DNA of 8,851 bases from an uncultured Collinsella sp. (GCA_934643435.1 CAKUCJ010000041.1:1-8851), one strand, 5' to 3'. Counted from the stretch's first letter, positions 1 to 7,183 are shown. A program made the numbers and translations. The notes: generated from the letters alone by a model not told the origin.

Positions 1-42
1 ACTGACCGTGCCACGCCAACCACCCAGGAGCGGACACCATCC

Positions 43-1644
43 ATGAACCAGATACTTCTCTTTATCGGCCTCGTCATCATTTTGTGCCTGACCATCAAGC
101 CCGTCGGCAAAAAGCTCCCCTTCCCCACCCTGCTCATCTTTATCGCGCTCGGCATGCTGCTGGGCGTCAACGGCCCGGCGCACATCGACTTTAGCGACTA
201 CGCGCTCACCGAAACCGTCTGCAGCACGGCGCTGCTGTTCATCATGTTCTACGGCGGCTTTAATACCAACATCGACCGCGCCAAGCCCGTCGCCGTGCCC
301 GCGGTGCTGCTGAGCACGCTCGGCGTCGTCATCACCGCCGGCATTACGGGCGCGTTTGCGCACTTTGTACTGGGCTTCGACTGGATCAGCGGCCTGCTGC
401 TGGGCTCCGTTGTGGCATCCACCGACGCGGCGAGCGTCTTTAGCGTCCTGCGTGAGCACAGCCTGTCGCTGCGAGACGGCACCGATTCGCTGCTTGAGGT
501 CGAATCGGGCTCCAACGACCCCGTCGCCTACATGCTCACCGCGGTGCTCGCGACCCTCGCCGCCGGCGGCGACATTAACATCTCCGTGCTGCTGGCCAAG
601 CAGATCATCCTGGGCGTGGGCCTGGGCCTTGTCATCGGTTGGGCAAGCGCACGGCTGATTGAGCGCGCGCACGCAACGGCCGAGGGCGCGCAGACCATCT
701 TTTTGTTCGCCGTGGCGATTGTCGCCTACGCGCTGCCGAGCCACCTGGGCGGCAACGGCTTTTTGGCCGTGTACCTGGCCGGCATCGTGCTGGGCGCGAG
801 CGACATCACCGGCAAGGTCGAGCTGGCGCACTTCTTCGACACCCTCACCGAGATGGCCGAGATGACCATCTTCTTTTTGCTCGGCCTGCTCGTGACGCCC
901 GCCCGCCTGCCGCAAATGCTGCTGCCGGGCCTGGCGCTCATGGCGTTTATGCTCTTCGTGAGCCGCCCCATCGCCGTCGGCCTGCTGCTGACGCCCTTTA
1001 AGACGAACCCCCGCCAGGTGGCGCTCGTAAGCTGGGCGGGTCTGCGCGGCGCGGCATCGGTCGTCTTTAGCCTCTTTGCCGTGGTGACCGGCGTTCCCGG
1101 TGGTCACGACCTGTTTGACCTGGTGTTTGTAATTGCCGTGTCGAGCATTGTGGTGCAGGGCTCATTGCTGCCGGCGGTGGCAAAGAAGCTCGACATGATC
1201 GATGCGGAAGGCGATGTTCGCCGCACGTTTAATGACTACCGTGACGAAGACGGCATGTCGTTCGTTAAGCTCAAGGTGGGTGCGGGGCATCCGTTTGCCG
1301 GACGCTCACTTGCCGATATCGGCAGCGCTACGAACATGCTTGTGGTCCTGGTGCTGCGCGACGGAGCGCACCCGGTGCTGCCCAACGGCGACACCGTGAT
1401 CGAGGAAGGCGACCTGTTGGTTATGGCCGCCCCGACGTTTGAAGAGCGTGCCGAGGTTACGCTGCGCGAGGTCACCGTAACGCCCCACGGTCGCCTCGCC
1501 GGCCAGCGCCTGCGCGACGTGCCACAGGACAAGCACCCCTTTATCGTGGTGATGCTCAAGCGCGATGGCCAAACGATCATCCCCGACGGCAACACCCTCA
1601 TATACGCCGGCGACGAAGCCGTCATCGCCACGCTCGCGTCGTAG
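43..1644 (+). CDS. CPA1-family K+(Na+)/H+ antiporter, NhaP2/CvrA-like, with tandem RCK_C domains
   Basis: This is an inner-membrane secondary transporter that exchanges cytoplasmic K+ or Na+ for protons and serves pH and ion homeostasis. The first roughly 395 residues are a run of hydrophobic segments, the first starting at about residue 3, consistent with the 12-13 helix Na+/H+ exchanger fold. Family landmarks are visible: a STDAASVFS motif with T127-D128, and an ESGSNDP motif with E154, N158 and D159. The Asn-Asp pair is the ion-binding ND motif of electroneutral CPA1 exchangers. The C-terminal tail carries two repeats resembling RCK_C/TrkA_C regulatory domains, about residues 405-465 and 475-533, each ending in a GDxxV/LI-like strand. 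The length of 533 aa fits the NhaP2 class (about 550-580 aa). The ATG follows an AGGAG at 26-30 with a rather long 12-nt spacer. The gene converges on the BREX operon and is probably unrelated to defence. Family assignment is firm; which cation is moved cannot be read from the sequence. Confidence 0.93.
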   Translation: MNQILLFIGLVIILCLTIKPVGKKLPFPTLLIFIALGMLLGVNGPAHIDFSDYALTETVCSTALLFIMFYGGFNTNIDRAKPVAVPAVLLSTLGVVITAGITGAFAHFVLGFDWISGLLLGSVVASTDAASVFSVLREHSLSLRDGTDSLLEVESGSNDPVAYMLTAVLATLAAGGDINISVLLAKQIILGVGLGLVIGWASARLIERAHATAEGAQTIFLFAVAIVAYALPSHLGGNGFLAVYLAGIVLGASDITGKVELAHFFDTLTEMAEMTIFFLLGLLVTPARLPQMLLPGLALMAFMLFVSRPIAVGLLLTPFKTNPRQVALVSWAGLRGAASVVFSLFAVVTGVPGGHDLFDLVFVIAVSSIVVQGSLLPAVAKKLDMIDAEGDVRRTFNDYRDEDGMSFVKLKVGAGHPFAGRSLADIGSATNMLVVLVLRDGAHPVLPNGDTVIEEGDLLVMAAPTFEERAEVTLREVTVTPHGRLAGQRLRDVPQDKHPFIVVMLKRDGQTIIPDGNTLIYAGDEAVIATLAS

Positions 1645-1661
1645 CAGCCCCCGCCCCCTCC

Positions 1662-1731
1662 TAAGTTGCGGTGAAATAGGGACTGAATAGGCCTTCTAGC
1701 AGCCAAACAGTCCCTATTTCACCGCAACTTA
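1662..1731. repeat. 24-bp perfect inverted repeat (palindromic element, possible bidirectional terminator)
   Basis: The left arm 1662-1685 and right arm 1708-1731 are perfect reverse complements over 24 bp, with a 22-nt loop at 1686-1707. The arms contain GCGGTGAAATAGGGACT and its complement. Pairing stops at 1661/1732 on the outside and 1686/1707 on the inside. The element lies 17 nt after the stop of the antiporter gene and 30 nt after the stop of the last minus-strand gene, so it is placed to end transcription from both sides. It has no long T-tract on either side, which is atypical for a simple intrinsic terminator. The perfect arms and the sequence, which I recall from Coriobacteriia intergenic regions, suggest a dispersed repeat (REP- or MITE-like). 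The inverted repeat is seen directly; the role is inferred. Confidence 0.9.
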
Positions 1732-1761
1732 TTGAGGAATGGGGTTGAGGGACGGTTGTGG

Positions 1762-1983
1762 TTACCAGTCCTCGCCTGTATCGTAACCGTCGTCCTCATC
1801 GGCGACGGCAAAGTCGCGGAGGTCGAGGCCTTCGCGTTCGGCTCGGGCTAGGAGCTCTTGGGGCGACTCATCCTCGATATCCATCACGTCGAGCATGGCG
1901 GCGGGAAAGCCCACGCCGGCCGCACTCCCCGCGCGGTCGAGCAAACCCTCGCGTAGCTGATCTACATCAACATTGACCTTCAT
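1762..1983 (-). CDS. small acidic conserved-type hypothetical protein (73 aa)
   Basis: The protein has 73 residues. It has a helical-looking N-terminal part (MKVNVDVDQLREGLLDRAG), a central GFPAAMLDV segment, a predicted helix with ESPQELLARAEREGLDL, and a strongly acidic C-terminus (ADEDDGYDTGEDW). The pattern 'LR..L.D..G.A...GFP.A..D…S.QEL...A...G.DL' resembles small uncharacterised proteins I recall from Firmicutes and Actinomycetota; I cannot name a family. No signal peptide, membrane segment or DNA-binding motif is evident. The ATG at 1983 has a perfect AGGAGG (1991-1996) with a 7-nt spacer, so this short gene is very likely translated. It starts 27 nt after the stop of the 450-aa gene and is probably co-transcribed as the last gene of the operon. 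Whether it belongs functionally to BREX is unknown. If the family occurs widely outside defence loci, it is a bystander. Confidence 0.75.
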   Translation of the reverse strand: MKVNVDVDQLREGLLDRAGSAAGVGFPAAMLDVMDIEDESPQELLARAEREGLDLRDFAVADEDDGYDTGEDW

Positions 1984-2010
1984 GATGAAACCTCCTGCCG
2001 GGCTAGGCCC

Positions 2011-3363
2011 CTACTTGCCAGCACCGAGAGCGTCCACGGCAGCGACAAACGCCGCCGCCTGCTTTTCGTCCATCTGCGCGGCCAGACGGCCCACCGGGTC
2101 GTCGTAGGCAAACTGCACTTTGTCGATAAAGCAGTCCCAAGCACGCTCGTCCACACGTACAGCAGCCTCGCAATATTGGCTGAGCTTTTTAAGCCCGTAC
2201 CAAAACGCGTTCACATGACGCGCGGGATCCTCGTCCAGCACGCCATCGTAGCGGAGCCCGTTAAACTCGCGCATGCGCGCCACGGCAACCTCGAGCGAGT
2301 CGCCGCCGTCGGCCGAAGCCTCGTCCACAAGCTCGGGAATCGCAACTTCGCGCCGAACATTGTGCCTGGTAGCACCGTCATACTCGCCCACCAACACGTC
2401 TTCGTCAAACCGATCATCGTAGTCGAAAAAGCTACTGCCGCGGCAAATCCCATGCGGCGAACCGGCACCAAAGGCACAGAACAACCCGCCGTCGGTAACA
2501 ACGCGCCTATAGGTCTCAAACGACTTCTTAACCTGAGTGAGCAACTCGGCAAGCTCCCCGGCATCGCACCCCGTCTCGCACGCGACGCAAGCAAGTTCCG
2601 GCAGCGACGACGGCTCAGCCGTACTCCCCGCAACGCGGGCGGCACGCTCAGCCCGGTACGCCTGTGCAGCCAGGCGAGCCCGCTGGGCAGCACCGCGCAC
2701 GTTGGTAAGCTCACGCTCCAGCGCCACATCGCCAGCCACATCACCCACGGACGCACCAGCATCCTGAGACCCGGTCGCGGCCAGCTCGGACTCAAACGTC
2801 GCCGTAATCATGCCTGCAAGGTCCGTCGCATCGGCGGCACAGCGCATCTGTTCCAGCTGCGTGCACAGTAGATCGGCGTCCAAAGGCACAGCATCGGCAA
2901 CACGCACGTCACTCAGACGCGCCACGCCCTGCAACACCAAAGCGCCTGCGGCATCGTACGCCGCACGCACCCTGTCTGCGGTATTTGCCCGCAGCTTAAC
3001 CTCGATAAACGCAAGCGTCTGCTCCAGACGAGCCAGCAGCTCGGCCTTGTCCTCCATGCGTAAAAAGGCAGCATAGCGGCGCTCCATCTGCAGCGGACCC
3101 ACAACGCCTGCTTGCTTGCGAGCGCGCGCAAGGGCATCGGACTCAACGCGGCGCACGTACGTATCAACTGCCCGCACGGTGGACTCGCGCGTAGCGTGCT
3201 CGGCGTCCTCGACGCCCCTAAGCACACCCAGCAGCTCGCGGGAACGCGCCTTGCACACCAGCTCCCCGCGATCGTACTGCTCAAGCGCCGTCTGACGCTT
3301 GGCTAGCGACTCAAAGCCAAACAGCTCGTCGAGCAACTCACCAACAGAACGCTCGTCCGCCAT
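2011..3363 (-). CDS. hypothetical protein (450 aa) downstream of brxL, candidate BREX-associated gene
   Basis: I do not recognise this protein. Residues 1-245 are rich in Ala, Arg, Glu and Leu and look mostly helical, with possible coiled-coil stretches around 60-125 and 215-245. A short low-complexity link (about 195-212, TGSQDAGASVGDVAGDV) divides this part. Residues 255-345 form a more compact-looking segment with cysteines C259, C262, C266, C296 and C307 and a FGAGSPHGICRGSSFFDYDD stretch; the Cys spacing could bind a metal or be coincidental. The C-terminal 100 residues contain aromatic-rich segments (HVNAFWYGLKKLSQYCEA, AWDCFIDKVQFAYDDP). No signal peptide, membrane helix, Walker motif or known nuclease motif is seen. 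The ATG at 3363 has a strong GAGGAGG (3371-3377) with a 7-nt spacer. It follows brxL by 80 nt on the same strand, so it may be an accessory gene of the BREX operon or an unrelated chromosomal gene reached by read-through. Its reality as a gene is well supported; its function is open. Confidence 0.85.
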   Translation of the reverse strand: MADERSVGELLDELFGFESLAKRQTALEQYDRGELVCKARSRELLGVLRGVEDAEHATRESTVRAVDTYVRRVESDALARARKQAGVVGPLQMERRYAAFLRMEDKAELLARLEQTLAFIEVKLRANTADRVRAAYDAAGALVLQGVARLSDVRVADAVPLDADLLCTQLEQMRCAADATDLAGMITATFESELAATGSQDAGASVGDVAGDVALERELTNVRGAAQRARLAAQAYRAERAARVAGSTAEPSSLPELACVACETGCDAGELAELLTQVKKSFETYRRVVTDGGLFCAFGAGSPHGICRGSSFFDYDDRFDEDVLVGEYDGATRHNVRREVAIPELVDEASADGGDSLEVAVARMREFNGLRYDGVLDEDPARHVNAFWYGLKKLSQYCEAAVRVDERAWDCFIDKVQFAYDDPVGRLAAQMDEKQAAAFVAAVDALGAGK

Positions 3364-3443
3364 GGCAAGGCCTCCTCACGCACAAACGCACCAAGATGTT
3401 CGCAGGACACCCGAACAACCGAGTGCCCCACTCCCCCGCACTC
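3364..3443 (-). other. 80-nt intergenic gap brxL / 450-aa gene with two small hairpins
   Basis: This is the longest gap within the BREX-side operon. Just after the brxL stop the minus strand has GAGTGC (3443-3438) pairing with GCACTC (3426-3421) around an 11-nt G-rich loop. A second potential stem follows: GTTCG pairs with CGAAC around a 9-nt loop, at about 3396-3414. Neither stem is followed by a U-tract, so they are not convincing intrinsic terminators. They could partly attenuate or set the mRNA level of the downstream gene. The GAGGAGG ribosome binding site of the 450-aa gene lies at 3371-3377. No clear promoter was recognised. Confidence 0.35.
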
Positions 3444-5801
3444 CTACAGATCTAGCGCCTTCTTCGCAGCATCCACCGGGTCGCCATCCATGTAGAACAC
3501 CGGGCTCAACCCCGAGATAATCTCGGACGAAACGCTCTGCAGGCCCGCGATGGCGCTCAGCGGCAATATCACGCGCTTGGCGCCGGCGTTTTTGGCCACG
3601 CGCATAATGTCCTCGAGCCCGCGGATTTCATCCATGGAGCCCGACATGCGCAAGATGCCCGGAATCGCCAGCGCGGGCATCACCGGACGGTTGCAGGCCG
3701 CGGAACACAGGCCCACAAACTCGGCGAGCGAAACCTCCTCGGACAGGCCCTTGCTCTGCAGGTCGTTGTAGAACAGCAGGTAATCCTTGGAGCCAATGTG
3801 CATGCCCGGCGCCACGCGGTTCGCCAGGTTCACAAAGTTGTCGAACGCGGCCTCCAGCGTATCGCGCACCGGCTTGTTAAAGGCAACACCCTCGTGCTTA
3901 AACTTGCACTCGCCGGCAACGGCCTTGTTCTCGAGCTTGTACACGGCAACCTCGCCGCCCTGCGACCTGCCCACGCCAAACACGTGACCGGACAGCAGCG
4001 GCCCGTCGGGAATCAACGTATCCTCGGACTGCTCCGGCACGCGCACCACGTGCACGTCCTGCGGATTGTCGGCATCCATATAACCCAGGTTGACGTCGAT
4101 AAACTCGACGCCCGCCATAATCTTGAGCTGCTCCTTTACGCGGCGACGGCCCTCGATGGCGTAGTCCAGCAGCCAACGAACGTCATCCTTGTCCATAGCC
4201 TCGTCAGGGAACAGCAGCTTGGCCAGGCCGCTAAAGGACTTGCGCACGGCGATCTCGTCACGTTTGTTAAAGTCGCTGTTAAAGCGGAAGTAGCGGTCGA
4301 TATGATGCGTAAAGTCCTTGCGGCGCATCTCCTTGCAAAACTCCGACAGGCAGTCGGTGATTAAGCCGTAATGCCCGGTCAGCAGGCTCGAGCGCATCTT
4401 GGGAATCTCCCAGCCCGGCAGGTAATAGTGGATGCGGTCGAAGAAGGCCGAATCGTTGTTAAACTCCGGCGGGAACGGATCAAACAGGTGCGTGGTCTTA
4501 AGGACGTTTTGCACGGTGTCGTTGATGTTGCCCTCAAAGACCATGGAGGCATCGGCGTTAATCTGGTCGCGGCCGCGCGCGTAGCTGCCACTCGCCATAT
4601 AGTCCTTCATGATCTGTACGGCGTTGGTGTCCTTAAAGCGCATGCCGGCGACCTCGTCGAACGTCACGCAATCCCAATGGCCCACCAAGCCCACGCGATC
4701 GGCGCGCATGGAGTTCATACGGCCGAACAGGTTGGCCGTGGTGGTCTGCCCGCCCGAGAGCAAAATGGCGTAGGGCGAAACCTCTTTGTAGATGTGGCTC
4801 TTGCCGGTGCCACGGGGACCAAGCTCGCACAGATTGTAGTTGCGCTCGATCAGCGGCACCATGCGCTCGATAAAGTGCAGGCGCTCTTTCTCGGAAAGCT
4901 CGCTGGGCTCATAGCCGGCCGAGCGCAGCAGCATGTTGAGCCACTCGTCGCGCGAGAAATACTGACGCTCCTCGATCATGGCGTCCAGGTCCAGGTTGGG
5001 CATCTGGATGGGCGTGAGCGACGCCACGCTAAACGGAGAGTCCTCGGGCCCGCGCTTTTTGCGCTTGGCCTTGGAGCGGCGCGGCGCATCGTCGCCAAAG
5101 ACTTCCATGCCAAACTCGTCTTCCTCTTCCATGGGACGACGATACTCGATGCTCATAATGCACCAAATACCACCCTGGAGAATCTTGGAATAGTCGCGCA
5201 CGTACTCGGCCGGCATCACAAACGGCTCAATGGTCAGGTTGGCAAACGACGCCACGTAGATGTCTTTGTACTCGTCGAGCTTGGCCGTCACCTTATCGAT
5301 GATGGTAAAGCGACCCAGCTCGCGGATCTTGGACTTAATGCGCTCGGACTCGTCGGGACGCACGTAGTTATCGGTGAGGATCCTGCGGATTCGGTTGAGG
5401 CCCTCTTCGACAGCTTCCTCGTCGTCGGTTGAGCAATACATGCCCAGCAGGTACTCCAGCACAAAGGTGGGCACGTTGGCACCGCGCTTCATAAGGGCCG
5501 TCAGGTCCTTGCGCACGATCTTGCCGCCAAAGTGCTCGAGCAGCTTGCCGTCCAGGCAATCCATGTCGTAGCCTTCATCCTCGGGTTCCTCGGCAACAGC
5601 CTGGGCATAGCCATCGGTCGAGGATTCGCCCTCGGCGGGCTCGGCAGTCGCTGCGTCCTCAACAGGCGCAGCGACCGCCGGCTCCGGGGCAGGCGCGACG
5701 GCCTCAGCCGCCGAGGCCTCCACAGCCGCCCCAGCCTCCACCGGCGCGCTCACATCAATCGAGGGAACTTCCCACAGATCGTCGTCATGGCTATCAAACA
5801 T
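3444..5801 (-). CDS. brxL: BREX type 1 protein BrxL (AAA+ ATPase with Lon-like C-terminal domain)
   Basis: BrxL is the DNA-binding, ATP-dependent AAA+ factor of type 1 BREX, needed for phage exclusion and structurally related to MCM and Lon. The start is placed at the ATG at 5801 (785 aa), because an AGGAG at 5810-5814 sits 8 nt before it; a GTG three codons upstream has almost no spacer. Residues 1-80 are an Ala/Glu/Pro-rich, probably disordered extension. The conserved BrxL core starts at about 82 (LDGKLLEHF.GKIVRKDL, then VPTFVLEYLLGMYC and NYVRPDE). A basic stretch RRSKAKRKKRG at 241-251 precedes the ATPase. Walker A is GPRGTGKS at 328-335 and Walker B is VTFDE at 379-383. The Asn of FEGNIN (422-427) is a likely sensor, and R456 in FFDRIHYYLPGWE is a likely trans-acting arginine. 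The Lon-like domain occupies about 600-785. Its equivalents of the Lon Ser and Lys positions do not appear conserved. Only 11 nt separate it from the pglZ stop, and its ribosome binding site overlaps that stop, indicating tight coupling. Confidence 0.96.
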   Translation of the reverse strand: MFDSHDDDLWEVPSIDVSAPVEAGAAVEASAAEAVAPAPEPAVAAPVEDAATAEPAEGESSTDGYAQAVAEEPEDEGYDMDCLDGKLLEHFGGKIVRKDLTALMKRGANVPTFVLEYLLGMYCSTDDEEAVEEGLNRIRRILTDNYVRPDESERIKSKIRELGRFTIIDKVTAKLDEYKDIYVASFANLTIEPFVMPAEYVRDYSKILQGGIWCIMSIEYRRPMEEEDEFGMEVFGDDAPRRSKAKRKKRGPEDSPFSVASLTPIQMPNLDLDAMIEERQYFSRDEWLNMLLRSAGYEPSELSEKERLHFIERMVPLIERNYNLCELGPRGTGKSHIYKEVSPYAILLSGGQTTTANLFGRMNSMRADRVGLVGHWDCVTFDEVAGMRFKDTNAVQIMKDYMASGSYARGRDQINADASMVFEGNINDTVQNVLKTTHLFDPFPPEFNNDSAFFDRIHYYLPGWEIPKMRSSLLTGHYGLITDCLSEFCKEMRRKDFTHHIDRYFRFNSDFNKRDEIAVRKSFSGLAKLLFPDEAMDKDDVRWLLDYAIEGRRRVKEQLKIMAGVEFIDVNLGYMDADNPQDVHVVRVPEQSEDTLIPDGPLLSGHVFGVGRSQGGEVAVYKLENKAVAGECKFKHEGVAFNKPVRDTLEAAFDNFVNLANRVAPGMHIGSKDYLLFYNDLQSKGLSEEVSLAEFVGLCSAACNRPVMPALAIPGILRMSGSMDEIRGLEDIMRVAKNAGAKRVILPLSAIAGLQSVSSEIISGLSPVFYMDGDPVDAAKKALDL

Positions 5802-5809
5802 AGGGCACA

Positions 5810-5814
5810 CTCCT
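5810..5814 (-). promoter_or_regulatory. ribosome binding site deciding the brxL start
   Basis: On the minus strand AGGAG lies 8 nt before the ATG at 5801 and overlaps the TAG stop of the pglZ 3' frame (5815-5813). The alternative GTG at 5810 overlaps this site and is therefore not a plausible start. The overlap suggests that brxL translation is coupled to ribosomes finishing pglZ. Confidence 0.8.
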
Positions 5815-7183
5815 AAAAACCAAAGTCAGCAACGGGGGCAAACGAAACGGCGATGGTGTACGTCTCGCGCCAAACGATCTTGCCCGACTGGGCGTCGCGG
5901 CAAACCAGCAAATGAGACGAGCCGGACCCAAACGACGCGCCCGTCTTAAGCGTAAAGCGCGCTTCGGTCACACGGTCCTGCGGGTTGGGCGAGGTCATGT
6001 CCGCGTGCATGCGCACCACATCGCTCACCTCGTTGCCGGTCTCGTCGGTAAACACCAACTCGTACTCGCACGGCAGCACCTTGCCCGTAGCGGCCTCGTC
6101 CTGCATCAGCTTAATGCCAAACAGCGAGTTGGTAACGCGGCGGCTTTCGCTGAGCACGCGCAGCTGAGCCGTCTGCGTGTCGACGAATTCCTTTGAGGAC
6201 GCGCTCAGGCGGCGATATCCAATCACCGGCACCACGAGCTCCTGCAGGCTCACGCCTCCGTGCACGTAGCGCTTGGTGCCGCCGGGCCGCTTATAGTGCA
6301 CGATTCCGCGCGGGGCCAAGCCAACGTAGCCGCCACCCGGCACCACATAGTCCATGTTCATGGCCAAATACGGGCTACCGTCCGCGCCGTTGGCGATATC
6401 GGCCAGGGCATCGCTCTGAGCGACCACCGCATGGCGTTTGCCAAAGAGCACCGGGTCGTCGGGCAGATCATTCTTGCCCAGGAACAGGCATTCCGGCAGC
6501 TCGTTTGCCGTGTACAAAAAGCCATGATCGGACGTAATCGTCACACGGGCGCCCGGCGCATCGGTGCACACGCGCTTGGCGATCGAGACCAGCTCGTCCA
6601 CGCTCTCGGCGCATGCGTCGAACACGTCGCTTTCGGTGGCGAGCTTCTCCCCCGTCGCGTCAATCTTGTTGTGATACAGGTACACGATCTCGCTGGACTT
6701 GAGCAGCTCCTTGCGATCGGCGGCAGACATATCCAGATACGCCGCGGCGCTCAGGGCGCGACCCGTAGGCGCGGCCGCCTGCAGCACCGCCTGGCGCTCG
6801 ACCGAAGAGCTCGTCGGCATACCATCGAGCAGCACGGCACCCGTTTCCATGTTGAGTGTCATACCCTGATGCGGCAACAGCGCCGGCATGCCCATCTCGG
6901 TAATAGAGGGGAACATCGCCTGCACGCTACTCGTGCGTACCTCGCCGCCGCGCTCGCGCTCCAGGGCAGCCGCCACGTCCTGCGCCACCTCGTAGCGCAG
7001 TGCATCGCTAATCAGGACTACCTTGGCTTTGGCGCTGCCAACGTACGTAGGCAGCGTCTCCCAGTAGAACAGGTCCTGGCGGGCGACGCCCTCAACATAG
7101 CCGGCATCACGCCACTGTGCCTGGGCGGCATTGGCCCAGCACGCGTTGCTCTCGGTCAGATACCGTAGACGTTCTCGGCCCAC
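5813..7183 (-). CDS. pglZ: PglZ C-terminal part: alkaline-phosphatase-fold catalytic domain (BREX type 1)
   Basis: This frame encodes the PglZ domain, a member of the alkaline phosphatase superfamily and an essential BREX component that acts in the methylation and defence complex. Counting from the GTG at 7183, the metal-site motifs all appear intact: SDALRYE at 59-65 (D60), FPSITEMG at 91-98 (S93 or T95 as nucleophile candidate), HNKID at 171-175, TSDHGF at 217-222 (D219, H220) and VHGGVSLQE at 307-315 (H308). A further roughly 120 residues form a probable beta-rich C-terminal region. GTG 7183 is the only start that keeps the whole domain, because a TGA lies immediately upstream in this frame (7186-7184) and the next Met is M90. 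No Shine-Dalgarno sequence stands at a usable distance; the nearest GGAGG is over 20 nt away. As an independent gene it would be translated poorly or by reinitiation. The usual reading is that it is the 3' half of a frameshifted pglZ. Confidence 0.9.
   Translation of the reverse strand: MGRERLRYLTESNACWANAAQAQWRDAGYVEGVARQDLFYWETLPTYVGSAKAKVVLISDALRYEVAQDVAAALERERGGEVRTSSVQAMFPSITEMGMPALLPHQGMTLNMETGAVLLDGMPTSSSVERQAVLQAAAPTGRALSAAAYLDMSAADRKELLKSSEIVYLYHNKIDATGEKLATESDVFDACAESVDELVSIAKRVCTDAPGARVTITSDHGFLYTANELPECLFLGKNDLPDDPVLFGKRHAVVAQSDALADIANGADGSPYLAMNMDYVVPGGGYVGLAPRGIVHYKRPGGTKRYVHGGVSLQELVVPVIGYRRLSASSKEFVDTQTAQLRVLSESRRVTNSLFGIKLMQDEAATGKVLPCEYELVFTDETGNEVSDVVRMHADMTSPNPQDRVTEARFTLKTGASFGSGSSHLLVCRDAQSGKIVWRETYTIAVSFAPVADFGF

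Noticed and set aside
43..1644. Antiporter as part of the defence system
   Set aside because: It is on the opposite strand, convergent, separated by the palindromic element, and is a common housekeeping transporter type.
1662..1731. CRISPR repeat or attachment site
   Set aside because: There is one inverted pair only, no direct repeats with spacers, no integrase and no tRNA nearby.
2176..2871. Plus-strand 231-codon open frame opposite the 450-aa gene
   Set aside because: The minus-strand frame is nearly twice as long, has a strong ribosome binding site and fits the operon; the plus-strand product looks like a composition artefact.
4371..5432. Plus-strand 353-codon open frame opposite brxL
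   Set aside because: It lies wholly antisense to a conserved gene, its composition (His, Gly, Leu, Arg-rich) is typical of the complement of GC-rich codons, and no family resemblance or ribosome binding site was seen.
5808..5810. GTG at 5810 as the brxL start (788 aa)
   Set aside because: The ribosome binding site overlaps it, with almost no spacer; the ATG at 5801 has a proper 8-nt spacer.
6260..7168. Plus-strand 302-codon open frame opposite the pglZ phosphatase part
   Set aside because: This is a shadow of the PglZ coding frame; the PglZ motifs on the minus strand explain the open reading.
7156..7183. Programmed -1 ribosomal frameshift joining the two pglZ frames
   Set aside because: The required shift is -1, but the overlap has no X-XXY-YYZ heptamer or upstream-type stimulatory signal that I can recognise. 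A lost base is simpler, so programmed shifting is kept only as a remote option.
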